Positions 26,259 to 35,456 of a DNA stretch of 64,000 nucleotides are shown here, piece by piece. The position numbers and the translations under genes are program-made. Source of the DNA: Brucella anthropi ATCC 49188 (GTDB taxonomy: Bacteria; Pseudomonadota; Alphaproteobacteria; Rhizobiales; Rhizobiaceae); contig NC_009668.1 of NCBI RefSeq assembly GCF_000017405.1, positions 522,001-586,000 of the forward strand. Reading direction: 5' to 3'. Below the pieces are notes generated by a model. That model made no database searches. It had not been told where the DNA came from and saw nothing but the letters and a program-made list of their open reading frames with translations. Within the stretch, counting starts at the first letter, position 1. Each line of letters opens with the position of its first letter.

Positions 26259-26771
26259 TCAAGAACCGCTCCACCAGAGAAATGCGCCGGCGACAAAGAG
26301 ATAGCGTGCCGCTTTGCCGATCGACACGAATATGAGAAAACGAGAAAGGTCAACTCGCAGTGCTCCTGCCACAACTGTCAGCGGATCGCCGATAATCGGC
26401 AGCCAGGACAAGAGTAGAGACCACACGCCATAACGTCCGTACCAATCTGATGCACGGCTAAATGACCTGTCGTCAATCGGAAACCAGCGATGGTCTCGAA
26501 ACCCTGAGAGGAACCTGCCCAGCGCCCAGTTCACCAAGGAGCCGAGCACATTTCCTGCCGTTGCGACGCCCACTAGGGTGACGAGGTTGGCCTGTCCCAT
26601 TGTTAGAAGAGTCAGGAGCGCTGCCTCGGACGACCCTGGTAGGAGGGTCGCCGACGTGAACGCGCTTACGAAAAGGGCGGCATATGCGACAAGATCAGTT
26701 CCGATGTCTGCAACCAATGCCGTGCTGCCTCGAAGTTCGTCATGCACGCCGGCTCTGCTCATCGACGCCAA
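26259..26771 (-). CDS. YqaA-family (DedA/SNARE-associated type) membrane protein
   Basis: 170 residues with about four hydrophobic segments. The segments FTSATLLPGSSEAALL, NVLGSLVNWALGRFL and PIIGDPLTVVAGALR match YqaA/DedA-type proteins. The family is linked to membrane lipid or small-molecule transport, without a settled substrate. It is the last gene of the long leftward copper-gene run, 59 bases after the DUF305/beta-propeller gene. Confidence 0.8.
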   Translation of the reverse strand: MASMSRAGVHDELRGSTALVADIGTDLVAYAALFVSAFTSATLLPGSSEAALLTLLTMGQANLVTLVGVATAGNVLGSLVNWALGRFLSGFRDHRWFPIDDRSFSRASDWYGRYGVWSLLLSWLPIIGDPLTVVAGALRVDLSRFLIFVSIGKAARYLFVAGAFLWWSGS

Positions 26772-26830
26772 TAGCTATTCTCAATTCTCAAGTCTGGCGC
26801 CAGAGCTGTTTCGCTCCGGCGCCGCGCTGC

Positions 26831-28384
26831 TTACTGGTTCGATCCGGCGTAGACTATGCCGTTCGGGCGATCGCCGACCGGCACGGTCTTGAGCACTTCC
26901 TGGCTCGCCACGTCGATGATCGAAACGCTGTCATCGGCAATGTTCGTTACGAACACGAATGCCCCGTCAGCCGATGCCGAGACGCCGTGGGCGCCGCTCC
27001 CGGTGGTGATCGTCTCGATCACGTTTCCGGACTCAATCTCGATCACGGAGACCGTGTCGTTCGGTTCCGCCTCGGTGCCCTGATTGGCCACATAGACGTA
27101 GGCTCCATCCGGGGTGGCGAACATCTGGATCGGGTTCGGCCCGACGTCGATCCTGTTCGTCACCTCGCGGGATGCGGTGTCGATGACGGCCACCCGGTTC
27201 TCGTCTCGAAGAGAGACGTAGACCTGATCGCCCGAGGGCGTGAACCCGACCTGAACAGGCGCTGCGCCCACCGGAATGCGCGCAACCTCGGTCAGCTCCT
27301 GCGTGTCGATGACGGAGACCGAGCCGTCCTCGACATTGGCCACATAGAGCTCGCTCTCATCCGGGTTGAGGCGCAGCCCGTGCGGATAGGCTCCGGTCGT
27401 GATGTGCTCGATCACCGAAGCCGCTGCGAGATCAACGACCGCAATCTCGTTCCCGCCGGACAGCGAAACATAGGCGCGGCCGCTACGATCGGCGACGACA
27501 TGCGCCGGATGCGCACCGACTTCTACAGTGCCGACGGGTTGTGACAGCTGCTGCGGATCGAGCACCACCAGAAGCCCGTTGCCGGCATCGGCATGTCCCT
27601 GGTCATCCGATCCGTGAGCGTGATCGGAGGCAGCGCTCCCGACGGCGAGCAACAGCCTCCCGTCCGGTGTCCGATCGACATTGTGCGGTGAGACTCCGAT
27701 CTGCACCGTCTCGACCGAACCCGTGCCGAGTTCGATGGCGCTGATCGAATTGTCGCCCTCGTTGGCGGAGTACACGGTTCCGCCTGTCTCGACCAAGCCG
27801 GCAGGCTGCTGGCCGGCATTCCTGTCCAGCCACGCCTGCATTTCGGCGATCTCACGTTCCTGTGCTTCAATGATCTGAGACGCCCACTCTCTTGTCTGCG
27901 GGTCATCTCCGTATCGCTGCACGATCTTCGCCATGTCGACCGCACCCTGATGGTGCGGGATCATGCCCCGGATGAAAGCGACGTCCGGGTCCTCGGCCAT
28001 GACGCCCTCCATCATCGGACCGTGCATCTCCTCCATCGCATCGACATAGGCCTTGGTGAAGTCGGCGACATCGGCGTCGGCTGGAGCCGACTCTCCGCCT
28101 TGGGGAGCGGCCATCCCACCGTGCATCATGCCGCCCTGCATCATCTGCTGCATGGCGTCCATGCACGCTTGGGGCATGGTCTCCATCATGGCCCGGCATT
28201 CCTTCGGCATGTCCTGCATCGAAGGCATCTGTCCTGAAGGGGACATGGAGGCAGGGGCCCGTTCCTCCTGGGCCTGCGGCGTCTGAGGGTGATGGGCGTC
28301 ATGCTCTGCCTGCTGCGCCAGAGCAGCGCCGGAGACTCCCATCAAGAGACTGGCAGAAAGGGCAACTATTGTTCGGTACGTCAT
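26831..28384 (-). CDS. DUF305 domain fused to a YVTN beta-propeller, secreted
   Basis: 517 residues. A signal peptide ends at ALAQQ (residue 25), followed by a Met/His-rich stretch (about 45-100; MQQMMQGGMMHGGM). Next is a DUF305 domain with [15 protein letters not shown] (about 138-152), then about seven propeller repeats with VSVIDT/VFVTN-type blades. DUF305 proteins bind copper through His/Met. Propellers with YVTN repeats occur in surface or periplasmic proteins. DUF305 normally stands alone at 130-170 residues, so the fusion is notable. Confidence 0.85.
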   Translation of the reverse strand: MTYRTIVALSASLLMGVSGAALAQQAEHDAHHPQTPQAQEERAPASMSPSGQMPSMQDMPKECRAMMETMPQACMDAMQQMMQGGMMHGGMAAPQGGESAPADADVADFTKAYVDAMEEMHGPMMEGVMAEDPDVAFIRGMIPHHQGAVDMAKIVQRYGDDPQTREWASQIIEAQEREIAEMQAWLDRNAGQQPAGLVETGGTVYSANEGDNSISAIELGTGSVETVQIGVSPHNVDRTPDGRLLLAVGSAASDHAHGSDDQGHADAGNGLLVVLDPQQLSQPVGTVEVGAHPAHVVADRSGRAYVSLSGGNEIAVVDLAAASVIEHITTGAYPHGLRLNPDESELYVANVEDGSVSVIDTQELTEVARIPVGAAPVQVGFTPSGDQVYVSLRDENRVAVIDTASREVTNRIDVGPNPIQMFATPDGAYVYVANQGTEAEPNDTVSVIEIESGNVIETITTGSGAHGVSASADGAFVFVTNIADDSVSIIDVASQEVLKTVPVGDRPNGIVYAGSNQ

Positions 28385-28502
28385 GGTTCATCCTTTGGCA
28401 CCGGAGAGCCGCGTCTAATTTCTGGACGCGCGCCTACCGTGGCTTCGTCTGACTGTTTGCTGCTTGAGTGCCGAGAAGAACACCTCCCGGCCGATGCGTT
28501 CA

Positions 28503-28913
28503 CTACGCAGGGGCGGTCAGACGCGGTGGTGTCAGGAGGACTGAAGGATTTCGGCCCAGATCGCTGGCCTGGAAACCGAGCAATGGCTCGCCGTCCGAGG
28601 ATGGCATCACAGGCGGCGCCTCGGGTAGCAGGGCAACAATGGTGCAGAGCTGGCCGCAATCGCGGTCCGGCGCCGTTTCAGTGTGACAGCATCGTTCGTC
28701 CGCAGCCTTGCTTCGGTCGTCGGAGTAATTCGAATGGGCCTCATGCTGTGCACCCGCAACGGTCTGATCCTGATACGAGCCGTGTGTGCCCGGGCTGGCA
28801 TGCGCCGCTGCCAGGAAAACAAAAGCGCTGAACGCAAGCAGCAGCAGGCCTGTCAGGAACTGGCGGAGCCAGTCGCCTTTCGATCCGAAAGCCGCAGTCG
28901 AGCTCCTGCTCAT
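28503..28913 (-). CDS. Small exported or membrane-anchored Cys protein of the copper cluster
   Basis: About 136 residues. An N-terminal hydrophobic segment (FLTGLLLLAFSAFVFLAAAH, about 18-37) looks like a signal or anchor. The mature part has His and Cys in DERCCHTETAPDRDCGQLC (about 78-96). I recognise no family with confidence; the layout recalls DUF2946-like periplasmic proteins. Its start overlaps the stop of the 55-codon gene upstream (ATGA). Confidence 0.55.
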   Translation of the reverse strand: MSRSSTAAFGSKGDWLRQFLTGLLLLAFSAFVFLAAAHASPGTHGSYQDQTVAGAQHEAHSNYSDDRSKAADERCCHTETAPDRDCGQLCTIVALLPEAPPVMPSSDGEPLLGFQASDLGRNPSVLLTPPRLTAPA

Positions 28914-29077
28914 GGCTTGGCTTCTTTGTCGAGGTCGGGATGGAGAGTTGCCACGCACCAGATGACATCCTTGCGGCCGTCAGTATCCGAGCCCAGGCAA
29001 CCAGAGCTCCTGACAAAGGCAGGGTCTGCCCCGCAGGCCCGGTTCTGGATCGGACTGATGGCGACCGGATGGATCAT
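28910..29077 (-). CDS. Possible 55-residue protein between DUF411 and the Cys protein
   Basis: A frame from ATG 29077 to a TGA that overlaps the next start (ATGA). It lies 14 bases after the DUF411 stop. It contains three cysteines (RACGAD, SSGCLGS, IWCVAT). No signal peptide and no family recognised. Tight spacing on both sides is the main support; the ribosome site is weak, so it could be a gene remnant. Confidence 0.35.
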   Translation of the reverse strand: MIHPVAISPIQNRACGADPAFVRSSGCLGSDTDGRKDVIWCVATLHPDLDKEAKP

Positions 29078-29091
29078 GAGCACCGTTCCAC

Positions 29092-29580
29092 TCAGATCTC
29101 CCGCGCGCCGCGGAAACGCCCGAAGGTTTTCTGGACGGAAGGGCCGAACAGGAACACCTCGTATGGCTCGGGGACCACGCCGGGAAAGTCCATGCCGGGG
29201 GAGCCGGCGGGCATTCCGGGAACCGCAAGCCCTGTCGCGAGCGGGCGCGCGGCCAGGAGGCGGCGAAGCGCGGCGGCCGGCACATGTCCTTCGATGACAT
29301 AGCCGTCCACTTCGGCCGTATGGCAGGAGTACAACGCCGCCGGGACGCCGAGCCGCTGCTTGAGGCTTTCGACCTCGCTCGATTCCACGACGCTCACCGG
29401 GAAGCCGGCCGCCTCGATATGCTCGACCCATGCGCCGCAGCACCCGCAATTCGTATCCTTGGTGACGGTCACCAGAGGCAGTCCTGCCGAGCGAACCGTT
29501 CCCGCCGTTGAGAGCAGGAGGGGGAACGCGGTGGCGCTGGCGAGGAAGGAGCGCCTGCTGATCATATGGATGGTTTGCAT
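29092..29580 (-). CDS. DUF411 metal-binding protein (CopG-like), Tat-exported
   Basis: 162 residues. The Tat-type signal ISRRSFLASATAFPLLLS is at residues 6-23. The conserved site TKDTNCGCCGAWVEH (near residue 43) and the later SCHTAEVDGYVIEGHVPA block define DUF411. Members accompany copper and silver resistance genes and probably bind Cu(I) in the periplasm. A GGAGGAA site precedes the ATG at 29580. It lies in the run behind the second copper ATPase. Confidence 0.9.
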   Translation of the reverse strand: MQTIHMISRRSFLASATAFPLLLSTAGTVRSAGLPLVTVTKDTNCGCCGAWVEHIEAAGFPVSVVESSEVESLKQRLGVPAALYSCHTAEVDGYVIEGHVPAAALRRLLAARPLATGLAVPGMPAGSPGMDFPGVVPEPYEVFLFGPSVQKTFGRFRGAREI

Positions 29581-29621
29581 CTCAGTTCCTCCATCTGGGC
29601 CGCAACTTCGTCAAAGCTGGA

Positions 29622-29714
29622 TCACCGGAAAAATACGTATTTGATCAAAGCGGCGGCGGTAAGGAGCACGAGCACCAGAAGAACGATGCCCCACATCATC
29701 CCGCCCGACATCAT
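29622..29714 (-). CDS. 30-residue single-helix membrane peptide
   Basis: The reverse strand codes MMSGGMMWGIVLLVLVLLTA and ends in ALIKYVFFR, giving 30 residues with one membrane helix. A Met-rich head in front of a helix, and a short basic end, recur in small ORFs beside copper genes. It lies between copA and DUF411 in the same direction. No strong ribosome site is visible. It could bind Cu(I) through the Met cluster or modulate the ATPase. Confidence 0.55.
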   Translation of the reverse strand: MMSGGMMWGIVLLVLVLLTAAALIKYVFFR

Positions 29715-29880
29715 GACATTGCATCATGGCCTGTTCTGCCCTTCCGTCGCAAAGATACTCATAGCGGCCCCCTTCGCCGCAGACTTTGACTTAGCGCAAG
29801 GATGGGACGGTATCCGGGCTGTTGGCGCCACCATCGTCACCAATTTTTCCAGATGGAGGACCTTCGCCCACGTCAGCCTC

Positions 29881-32268
29881 CTACAATCTCGTGACCCGCA
29901 GCCGGGAGGCGTTCGCGATGACGCTCACCGACGACAGCGCCATGGCGGCGGCCGCGATGATCGGCGACAGCAGGATGTCGAAGAACGGGTAGAGCACCCC
30001 GGCCGCCACCGGCACGCCGAGCGCGTTGTAAATGAAGGCGAAGAATAGGTTCTGGCGGATGTTGCGCATGACAGCCTCCGAGAGCCGGCGCGCGCGGACG
30101 ATGCCCGTGAGATCGCCCTTGAGCAATGTGACGCCTGCGCTTTCCATTGCCACATCGGTACCGGTGCCCATGGCGATGCCCACATCGGCCGCCGCCAGCG
30201 CCGGTGCGTCGTTCACGCCGTCGCCTGCCATCGCCACCACCTCGCCTGCCGCCTTGTGACGCTGCACGACCGCGCTTTTCTGGTCGGGCAGGACCTCGGC
30301 CTCGACCTCGTCGATGCCGAGCCGGCGGGCGACCGCCTTGGCCGTGGTCCAGTTATCACCCGTAAGCATGACAACGCGGATTCCCTGCGCCTTCAGCGCG
30401 GCAAGCGCCTCGGGCGTCGAGGGCTTGACCGGATCGGCGATGGCGAAGATGGCAGCGATGCGGTTGTCCACTCCCATGAAGATCGCGGTTGCCCCGTCCT
30501 CGCGCAGCCGGTCGGCCTCATCCGCCAGTGGGGCGACATCAACGCCTTGCTCGGCTAGGAACTTGGCATTTCCAAGGGGAATGCGCTTGCCTTCGACCGT
30601 GCCGTAGGCGCCTTTGCCGGTCGGCGAGTCGAAATCCGCGACCGGTGCGGTCACGATCCCCCGCTCCTCGGCAGCGCGAACGATGGCCAGCGCCAGCGGA
30701 TGCTCGCTGGCCCGCTCCACGCTGGCGGCAAGCCGCAAAGCCTCGTCCTCGGTGAACCCCGGCGCCGGCACGATTGCGGTGACGGCGGGTCGTCCCTCGG
30801 TCAGCGTACCGGTCTTGTCGACTATGATGGTATCGACCTTCTCCATATGCTCCAGCGCCTCGGCGTTCTTGATCAGCACGCCCGCCTGTGCGCCACGCCC
30901 GACGCCGACCATGATCGACATCGGCGTTGCCAGCCCGAGCGCACAGGGACAGGCGATGATCAGCACGGAAACCGCCGCGATCAGACCGAAGGAGAAGCGC
31001 GGCTCCGGACCCCAGATCGACCAGGTTATGAAGGCAAGGATTGCGACCACGATCACCGCCGGCACGAACCAGCCCGACACCTGATCGGCGAGGCGCTGGA
31101 TCGGCGCGCGACTACGCTGCGCCTCGGCGACGAGCTGGACGATCTGCGACAGCATGGTGTCGCGGCCGACCTTCTTCGCCTCGATCACCAGCGCGCCGGA
31201 CTGGTTCATGGTGCCGCCGATGGCGGTGGCGCCGACCTCCTTGGTGACCGGCATCGACTCGCCAGTCACCATCGATTCATCGACGGCGCTGCGTCCTTCC
31301 AGAACTTCGCCATCGACCGGCACCTTCTCGCCGGGACGCACCCGCAGGCGGTCGCCGACCCGAACGGTGTCGAGTTGAACCTCCTCCTCGGTGCCGTCGT
31401 CACGAATGATCCGGGCGGTCTTGGGGGCGAGGTCGAGCAGCGCCCGGATCGCGCCGCTGGTGCTCTCGCGCGCCCGCAATTCCAACACCTGCCCGAGCAG
31501 CACGAGCACAGTGATGACCGCGGCCGCCTCGAAATAGACCGCGACCGAGCCGTCATGCTGGCGGAATGCATCTGGGAAGATGCCCGGCGCCAGCGTGGCG
31601 ACGACGCTGTATATCCACGCCGTTCCCGTGCCCATGGCGATCAGTGTAAACATGTTGAGGCTGCGGTTGACGAGCGACTGCCAGCCACGCTGGAAGAACG
31701 GCCAGCCCGCCCAGAGAACGACCGGCGTTGCGAGGATCAGTTGCAGCCAGTTCGAGACCTGCTGCCCGATGGCATGAGTCAGCCCGAACAGATGCCCGCC
31801 CATCTCGAGAATGAACACCGGGATCGCCAGAACGAGGCCGATCCAGAAGCGGCGTGTCATGTCGATCAGTTCGACATTGGGCTCGGCCTCAAGGCTGACC
31901 AGTACCGGCTCCAGCGCCATGCCGCAGATCGGGCATGATCCGGGGCCGTCCTGCCGGATCTCAGGATGCATCGGGCAGGTATAGACCGTCCCCTCGAGAA
32001 TCGGTACTACCTCCGCCGCCGCCGGATCGAGATAGCTTTCGGGCTCGGCCAGGAACTTCGCGCGGCACCCGGCCGAGCAGAAATAATAGGGCCGGCCCGC
32101 ATGCTCGGCCTTGTGCTGGGCCGTGTGGGGATCGACAATCATGCCGCAGACCGGGTCCTTGACCTTGTGCGTGTCGTCCTGCGCGACGGCCCCGTGATCA
32201 TGCGCATGACCTTGGGCGGAATGAGCGTGACTCTGATTCTGGTGATCGTGTTCGGTCTTGCTGGCCAT
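29881..32268 (-). CDS. copA: Cu(I)-translocating P1B ATPase with YHS and HMBD domains
   Basis: About 795 residues. A His-rich head is followed by a YHS domain ([10 protein letters not shown] to CRAKFL, about 37-72) and an HMBD zinc-ribbon-like domain (YTCPMHPE to CPICGM, about 96-117) instead of HMA domains. CPC (residues 440-442), DKTGTLTEG and [10 protein letters not shown] are present. The last helices carry YN and MALSSVSV, the class 1B-1 (Cu+) signature. GAGGAGG seven bases before the ATG at 32268 fixes the start. A CueR-type promoter lies just upstream. Confidence 0.95.
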   Translation of the reverse strand: MASKTEHDHQNQSHAHSAQGHAHDHGAVAQDDTHKVKDPVCGMIVDPHTAQHKAEHAGRPYYFCSAGCRAKFLAEPESYLDPAAAEVVPILEGTVYTCPMHPEIRQDGPGSCPICGMALEPVLVSLEAEPNVELIDMTRRFWIGLVLAIPVFILEMGGHLFGLTHAIGQQVSNWLQLILATPVVLWAGWPFFQRGWQSLVNRSLNMFTLIAMGTGTAWIYSVVATLAPGIFPDAFRQHDGSVAVYFEAAAVITVLVLLGQVLELRARESTSGAIRALLDLAPKTARIIRDDGTEEEVQLDTVRVGDRLRVRPGEKVPVDGEVLEGRSAVDESMVTGESMPVTKEVGATAIGGTMNQSGALVIEAKKVGRDTMLSQIVQLVAEAQRSRAPIQRLADQVSGWFVPAVIVVAILAFITWSIWGPEPRFSFGLIAAVSVLIIACPCALGLATPMSIMVGVGRGAQAGVLIKNAEALEHMEKVDTIIVDKTGTLTEGRPAVTAIVPAPGFTEDEALRLAASVERASEHPLALAIVRAAEERGIVTAPVADFDSPTGKGAYGTVEGKRIPLGNAKFLAEQGVDVAPLADEADRLREDGATAIFMGVDNRIAAIFAIADPVKPSTPEALAALKAQGIRVVMLTGDNWTTAKAVARRLGIDEVEAEVLPDQKSAVVQRHKAAGEVVAMAGDGVNDAPALAAADVGIAMGTGTDVAMESAGVTLLKGDLTGIVRARRLSEAVMRNIRQNLFFAFIYNALGVPVAAGVLYPFFDILLSPIIAAAAMALSSVSVIANASRLRVTRL

Positions 32269-32312
32269 TTTCACGCCTCCTCGGCGTCTTATCCTAAGCT
32301 TGCTCTTCGCCT

Positions 32313-32343
32313 ATTCTGCGCCTTCCAACCGTTGGAAGGTCAA
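32313..32343 (-). promoter_or_regulatory. CueR-type promoter of the YHS copper ATPase
   Basis: The perfect palindrome CCTTCCAACCGTTGGAAGG (32321-32339) lies between reverse-strand TTGACC and CAGAAT with a 19-bp spacer. It is the most symmetrical copy in the window. Confidence 0.88.
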
Positions 32344-32373
32344 GAGGTGATCGGAATCCGGGGTTCCTGCCAA

Positions 32374-33345
32374 TCAGTGATTGTCGTGGATCTTTCCGAT
32401 GCTGGTCCGTTCTTGCCCCGTCTGAGACTGCATGATGTCAATCTCGGCCGCAGAGTCCTCGCCGTCGAGGCAGTATTCCTCGATCTGCAACGTCGAGAAG
32501 TAGATGTTGAAACGCTCGCGCAGGAGATTGCTTGCTTGTCGCAGCACCCGTTCGCCTTCCTGAAAGTCCCCAACGCAGACGTGGCTTGAGAATACATTGC
32601 GCCCGGATGTCAGACTCCAGGCATGGACGTGGTGCACGTCGGTAACCCCCTCTAGCTGCCGTATGGCCTCGATGGCGGCCTCCAAGTCGAGGTCTTCGGG
32701 CGTGCCTTGCAGCAGGATGTGCAATGCCTCGCGCATAATACCCCAGGAAGCCCAGAGCAGCAGCAGTCCGAAGGCCATGCCAAGCAGCGGATCGATGGCC
32801 ACAAAGCCCGTGAATCGGATCACCAGCGCCGAGACGATGATGAGGAAGCTGCCGACGAAGGTCTGCAGGATGTGCCAATACGCACCCCGCATATTCAGGT
32901 TGTCCTTCTGGCGCTCGTACATGAGCCAGAGCGCGACAAGCTCGGTGGCGATGCCGCCCGCTGCGGCGATCAACATCGGCGTCGTGGCCAGTTCGATGGG
33001 CTCCATGAGGCGCATCGCGCCCATCCACAGCACGTAGAGAGCCATGGCGACGAGGAAGAGGCCGTTGAAGAGGGCCCCCAGGATCTCCGCCCGAATGTAG
33101 CCGAAGGTGCGCGAGGGGCTGGATTTTCGCTCACCCAGACGCATGGCGACCAGCGCAATGAGCACGCCGCCCACGGCCGAGAAGGTGTGGAAGGCATCCG
33201 ACATGACGGCGACTGAGCCCGTCCAGATGCCGATCCCGAGTTCCACGATGAAGTAAAGGCCGGTAAGCCAGCCCGAAATGACGAGCGCTTTGCGATCACC
33301 ACTCGCCGGCATGTGGCCGGCATGACCGCCGTGAGACATTGACAT
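32374..33345 (-). CDS. CDF-family cation exporter downstream of the multicopper oxidase
   Basis: About 323 residues with six helices. Its motifs are VMSDAFHTFSAVGG (helix 2: D-x3-H order) and WHILQTFVGS (helix 5: H-x3-T in place of H-x3-D). These differ from the CzcD-type CDF at 22784, so the metal preference is probably different. AAGGAGGTG eight bases before the ATG at 33345 fixes the start. It lies behind the oxidase gene, separated by a strong hairpin. Confidence 0.88.
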   Translation of the reverse strand: MSMSHGGHAGHMPASGDRKALVISGWLTGLYFIVELGIGIWTGSVAVMSDAFHTFSAVGGVLIALVAMRLGERKSSPSRTFGYIRAEILGALFNGLFLVAMALYVLWMGAMRLMEPIELATTPMLIAAAGGIATELVALWLMYERQKDNLNMRGAYWHILQTFVGSFLIIVSALVIRFTGFVAIDPLLGMAFGLLLLWASWGIMREALHILLQGTPEDLDLEAAIEAIRQLEGVTDVHHVHAWSLTSGRNVFSSHVCVGDFQEGERVLRQASNLLRERFNIYFSTLQIEEYCLDGEDSAAEIDIMQSQTGQERTSIGKIHDNH

Positions 33346-33366
33346 AGGGTTCACCTCCTTGTTGCA

Positions 33367-33396
33367 CAGGAGGACGCCGGTGCCGGCGTCCTCCTG
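33367..33396. repeat. Strong 14-bp hairpin between the oxidase and CDF genes
   Basis: Perfect arms CAGGAGGACGCCGG and CCGGCGTCCTCCTG are separated by two bases. There is no T-run on either strand. It sits 12 bases after the oxidase stop and about 22 before the CDF start, so it may stabilise the upstream message or tune the ratio of the two proteins. Confidence 0.7.
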
Positions 33397-33408
33397 CCAG
33401 CACGCTGC

Positions 33409-34917
33409 CTATGCGCTGACCGCGAATTCGGTCATCATGCCTGTTTCAAGATGCGGCATGTGATGGCAATGCAGCATCCAGCGCGCGGCTTCTCCGGCAT
33501 CGAGTGCCACGTCGACCATCGACATCGGCGGCACATACACCGTGTCCCGCTGCGCGCCCGTGACCGCACGTCCATTCAGCCCGACGACCTGGAACACATG
33601 GCCGTGGAGATGCATCGGGTGACCCATCATCGACATATTGTGGAAGGACAGCACGATCCGTTCGCCGCGCCTCGCGGTAACCGGGCGATGCTGGCCCCAG
33701 ACGGCACCGTTGATCGTCCACACATAGGGCTGCATCGAGCCGCCCAGCATCACCATGTGGCTGCGGTCCACCGGCCGCTCCGGCAAGGATTCGGAAGCGA
33801 TCAGGCGCGTCTCCTGCGCAAGGTCGGTGTCAAAGGCCGGTGCTTCGGTCTCTGCCAAAGCATCAATGTGCCGTATCTCGGCGCCCGGAGTGGCAAGGAT
33901 CAGACCGGTGCGCTCCCGCGCGCCTTCTCGCAGCGCGAGGATCGGCCAGGCACCGCCCTCCGAAGGCAGGTCGATCTCAAGGTCGAGCCGTTGGCCCATG
34001 GCCAGACCGAACCTCGTGCCGGAGAGCGGCTGAACGGCATGGCCATCAACCGCGACGAGCCGGGCCTGCGCTTCGCCGGTGTCGAGCCAGAACACCGTCG
34101 CCGCAGCGGCGTTGATGACCCGCAGGCGGATACGCCCGCCGCGCTCGACCTGCACCACTTCCGGGTCCGAGAGCGTACGATCATTGGCAAGATAGGCGTC
34201 CCAGTCGTAGTCGTTGAGGTCCATCGTCATGCCGTCCATGGTCCCCATTCCCATCATGCCGCCCTTGGCGCCGTGATCCATGCCAGTCATCGGCATGTTT
34301 CCCATCGCGCCGTGGTTCATACCTGACATTCCGCCCGTGCCTGTGCCTGTGCCGCTTCCGTGATTGCCCGTGGCACCATGGCCGGACTTGATCTCCGCCA
34401 TCACCTCTTCGGGTGCCTTGAATGAGAAATCATGCAGAAACAGTACCACCTCCTGCCGGTCAGCGGCGACATCCTCGGCGCTGCGCACGATCAGGGGCGC
34501 GGCCAGAAGGCGCATCTCGTGCAGCGGAACATGCGCGTGCATCCAATAGGTGCCGGGCAGCGGTGCGAAGTCATAGGCGCGAGTCTCGCCGGGGGCGAGC
34601 ATCGGCAAGGGCATGTCGGGCACGCCATCCTGCGCATTGGGCGGGATCTGGCCGTGCCAGTGGATCAGTGTGGCGGTGTCGAGTTCGTTCGTTAGATCCA
34701 CCCGGAACGGCATGCCGGGATCGAGTGTCAGGCCCTGTCCGGATGGCCCGGCAAGGCCCCAGACAGTGGCGGCGCGTCCGTCGATGTCGAGCGTGCGGCT
34801 GGCGGCGCGAAGCGATAGCGGCGTGGCGTCCTGCGCTGCCGCCATCCGGGGCACCTGAGCGTAGGCCAGCATGGCCGCGCCAGCGGCGAGAAAGCCGCGT
34901 CGTGAAAGGGTATTCAT
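33409..34917 (-). CDS. Multicopper oxidase (CueO/CopA-like), Tat-exported
   Basis: 502 residues. The Tat signal LSRRGFLAAGAAMLAYA is at residues 4-20. Copper ligands are visible as IHWHGQIPP, YWMHAHVPLHE, HPMHLHGHVF and HCHHMPHLETGMM. A Met/Gly/His-rich insertion lies at about 185-245 (NHGAMGNMPMTGMDHGAK), as in CueO-like cuprous oxidases. It oxidises Cu(I) to Cu(II) in the periplasm. AGGAG seven bases before the ATG at 34917 supports the start. Confidence 0.95.
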   Translation of the reverse strand: MNTLSRRGFLAAGAAMLAYAQVPRMAAAQDATPLSLRAASRTLDIDGRAATVWGLAGPSGQGLTLDPGMPFRVDLTNELDTATLIHWHGQIPPNAQDGVPDMPLPMLAPGETRAYDFAPLPGTYWMHAHVPLHEMRLLAAPLIVRSAEDVAADRQEVVLFLHDFSFKAPEEVMAEIKSGHGATGNHGSGTGTGTGGMSGMNHGAMGNMPMTGMDHGAKGGMMGMGTMDGMTMDLNDYDWDAYLANDRTLSDPEVVQVERGGRIRLRVINAAAATVFWLDTGEAQARLVAVDGHAVQPLSGTRFGLAMGQRLDLEIDLPSEGGAWPILALREGARERTGLILATPGAEIRHIDALAETEAPAFDTDLAQETRLIASESLPERPVDRSHMVMLGGSMQPYVWTINGAVWGQHRPVTARRGERIVLSFHNMSMMGHPMHLHGHVFQVVGLNGRAVTGAQRDTVYVPPMSMVDVALDAGEAARWMLHCHHMPHLETGMMTEFAVSA

Positions 34918-34990
34918 GGTCGTCTCCTCGGGACCGCAGTCCCGTTCCTCAAAGCTGTCGGAAGGCCGCGGGCCGAATGCCCGGGCGCGA

Positions 34991-35350
34991 TCAGAGGAGA
35001 CGGATCTTCGGAGGGCGTTCGTTCAGTCCGAGCGCCCGACCGGGAATGCTGGCATCAGGCGGCAGAACATAGGCGGTTGACGTGTATTGGTTTCCAGAAC
35101 CACCGCTCGGTGATACGAGAAAGATTGAAAAACCTGCACAAACCAGTTCACAGGTTCCCGCATCCATGTCTGCCGATCCGCAGTGTTTGCTGGTGCATGC
35201 AGGCTCAATGCCGGCTGCAGAGTTTGTAATCTCGCCCACATGCACAGCCTGTTCCGGCGGTATGCTCATTCGTGCCGCGTGCGCGGAGAATGCCATCGTC
35301 ATGACGGCGACGCCGATTATGGCAAGCATGGAGACAACGCGCGCAAACAT
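34991..35350 (-). CDS. Exported small Cys protein upstream of the multicopper oxidase
   Basis: About 119 residues from the ATG at 35350. A signal peptide (VVSMLAIIGVAVMTMAFSAH) ends near residue 26. The mature part has five cysteines (PACTSKHCGSADMDAGTCELVC split across about 50-71). Not recognised. The cysteine-rich centre and small size recall the protein at 28503-28913. The frame extends upstream, but it would run into the divergent cytochrome gene. It is first in the run towards the oxidase. Confidence 0.55.
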   Translation of the reverse strand: MFARVVSMLAIIGVAVMTMAFSAHAARMSIPPEQAVHVGEITNSAAGIEPACTSKHCGSADMDAGTCELVCAGFSIFLVSPSGGSGNQYTSTAYVLPPDASIPGRALGLNERPPKIRLL

Positions 35351-35385
35351 ACTGGAACGATAGGTACTACTCACCGGAATGTCTA

Positions 35386-35412
35386 TTGCAAATGGTGTCG
35401 CACCACTGGCAA
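35386..35412. promoter_or_regulatory. Imperfect palindrome in the divergent gap
   Basis: TTGCAAATGGTG and CACCACTGGCAA pair at 10 of 12 positions around a 3-base centre. It lies between the leftward Cys-protein/oxidase run and the rightward cytochrome gene, where a divergent operator is expected. It is unlike the CueR-type sites. Confidence 0.45.
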
Positions 35413-35456
35413 ATCCTCCTTGCCATCTCGTGCGTTGCAATTCCTCGTTACTGAAC

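Noticed and set aside
30700..31938. 412-residue forward frame opposite the YHS copper ATPase
   Set aside because: Antisense to conserved ATPase motifs; translation is His/Arg/Asp-rich without a domain.
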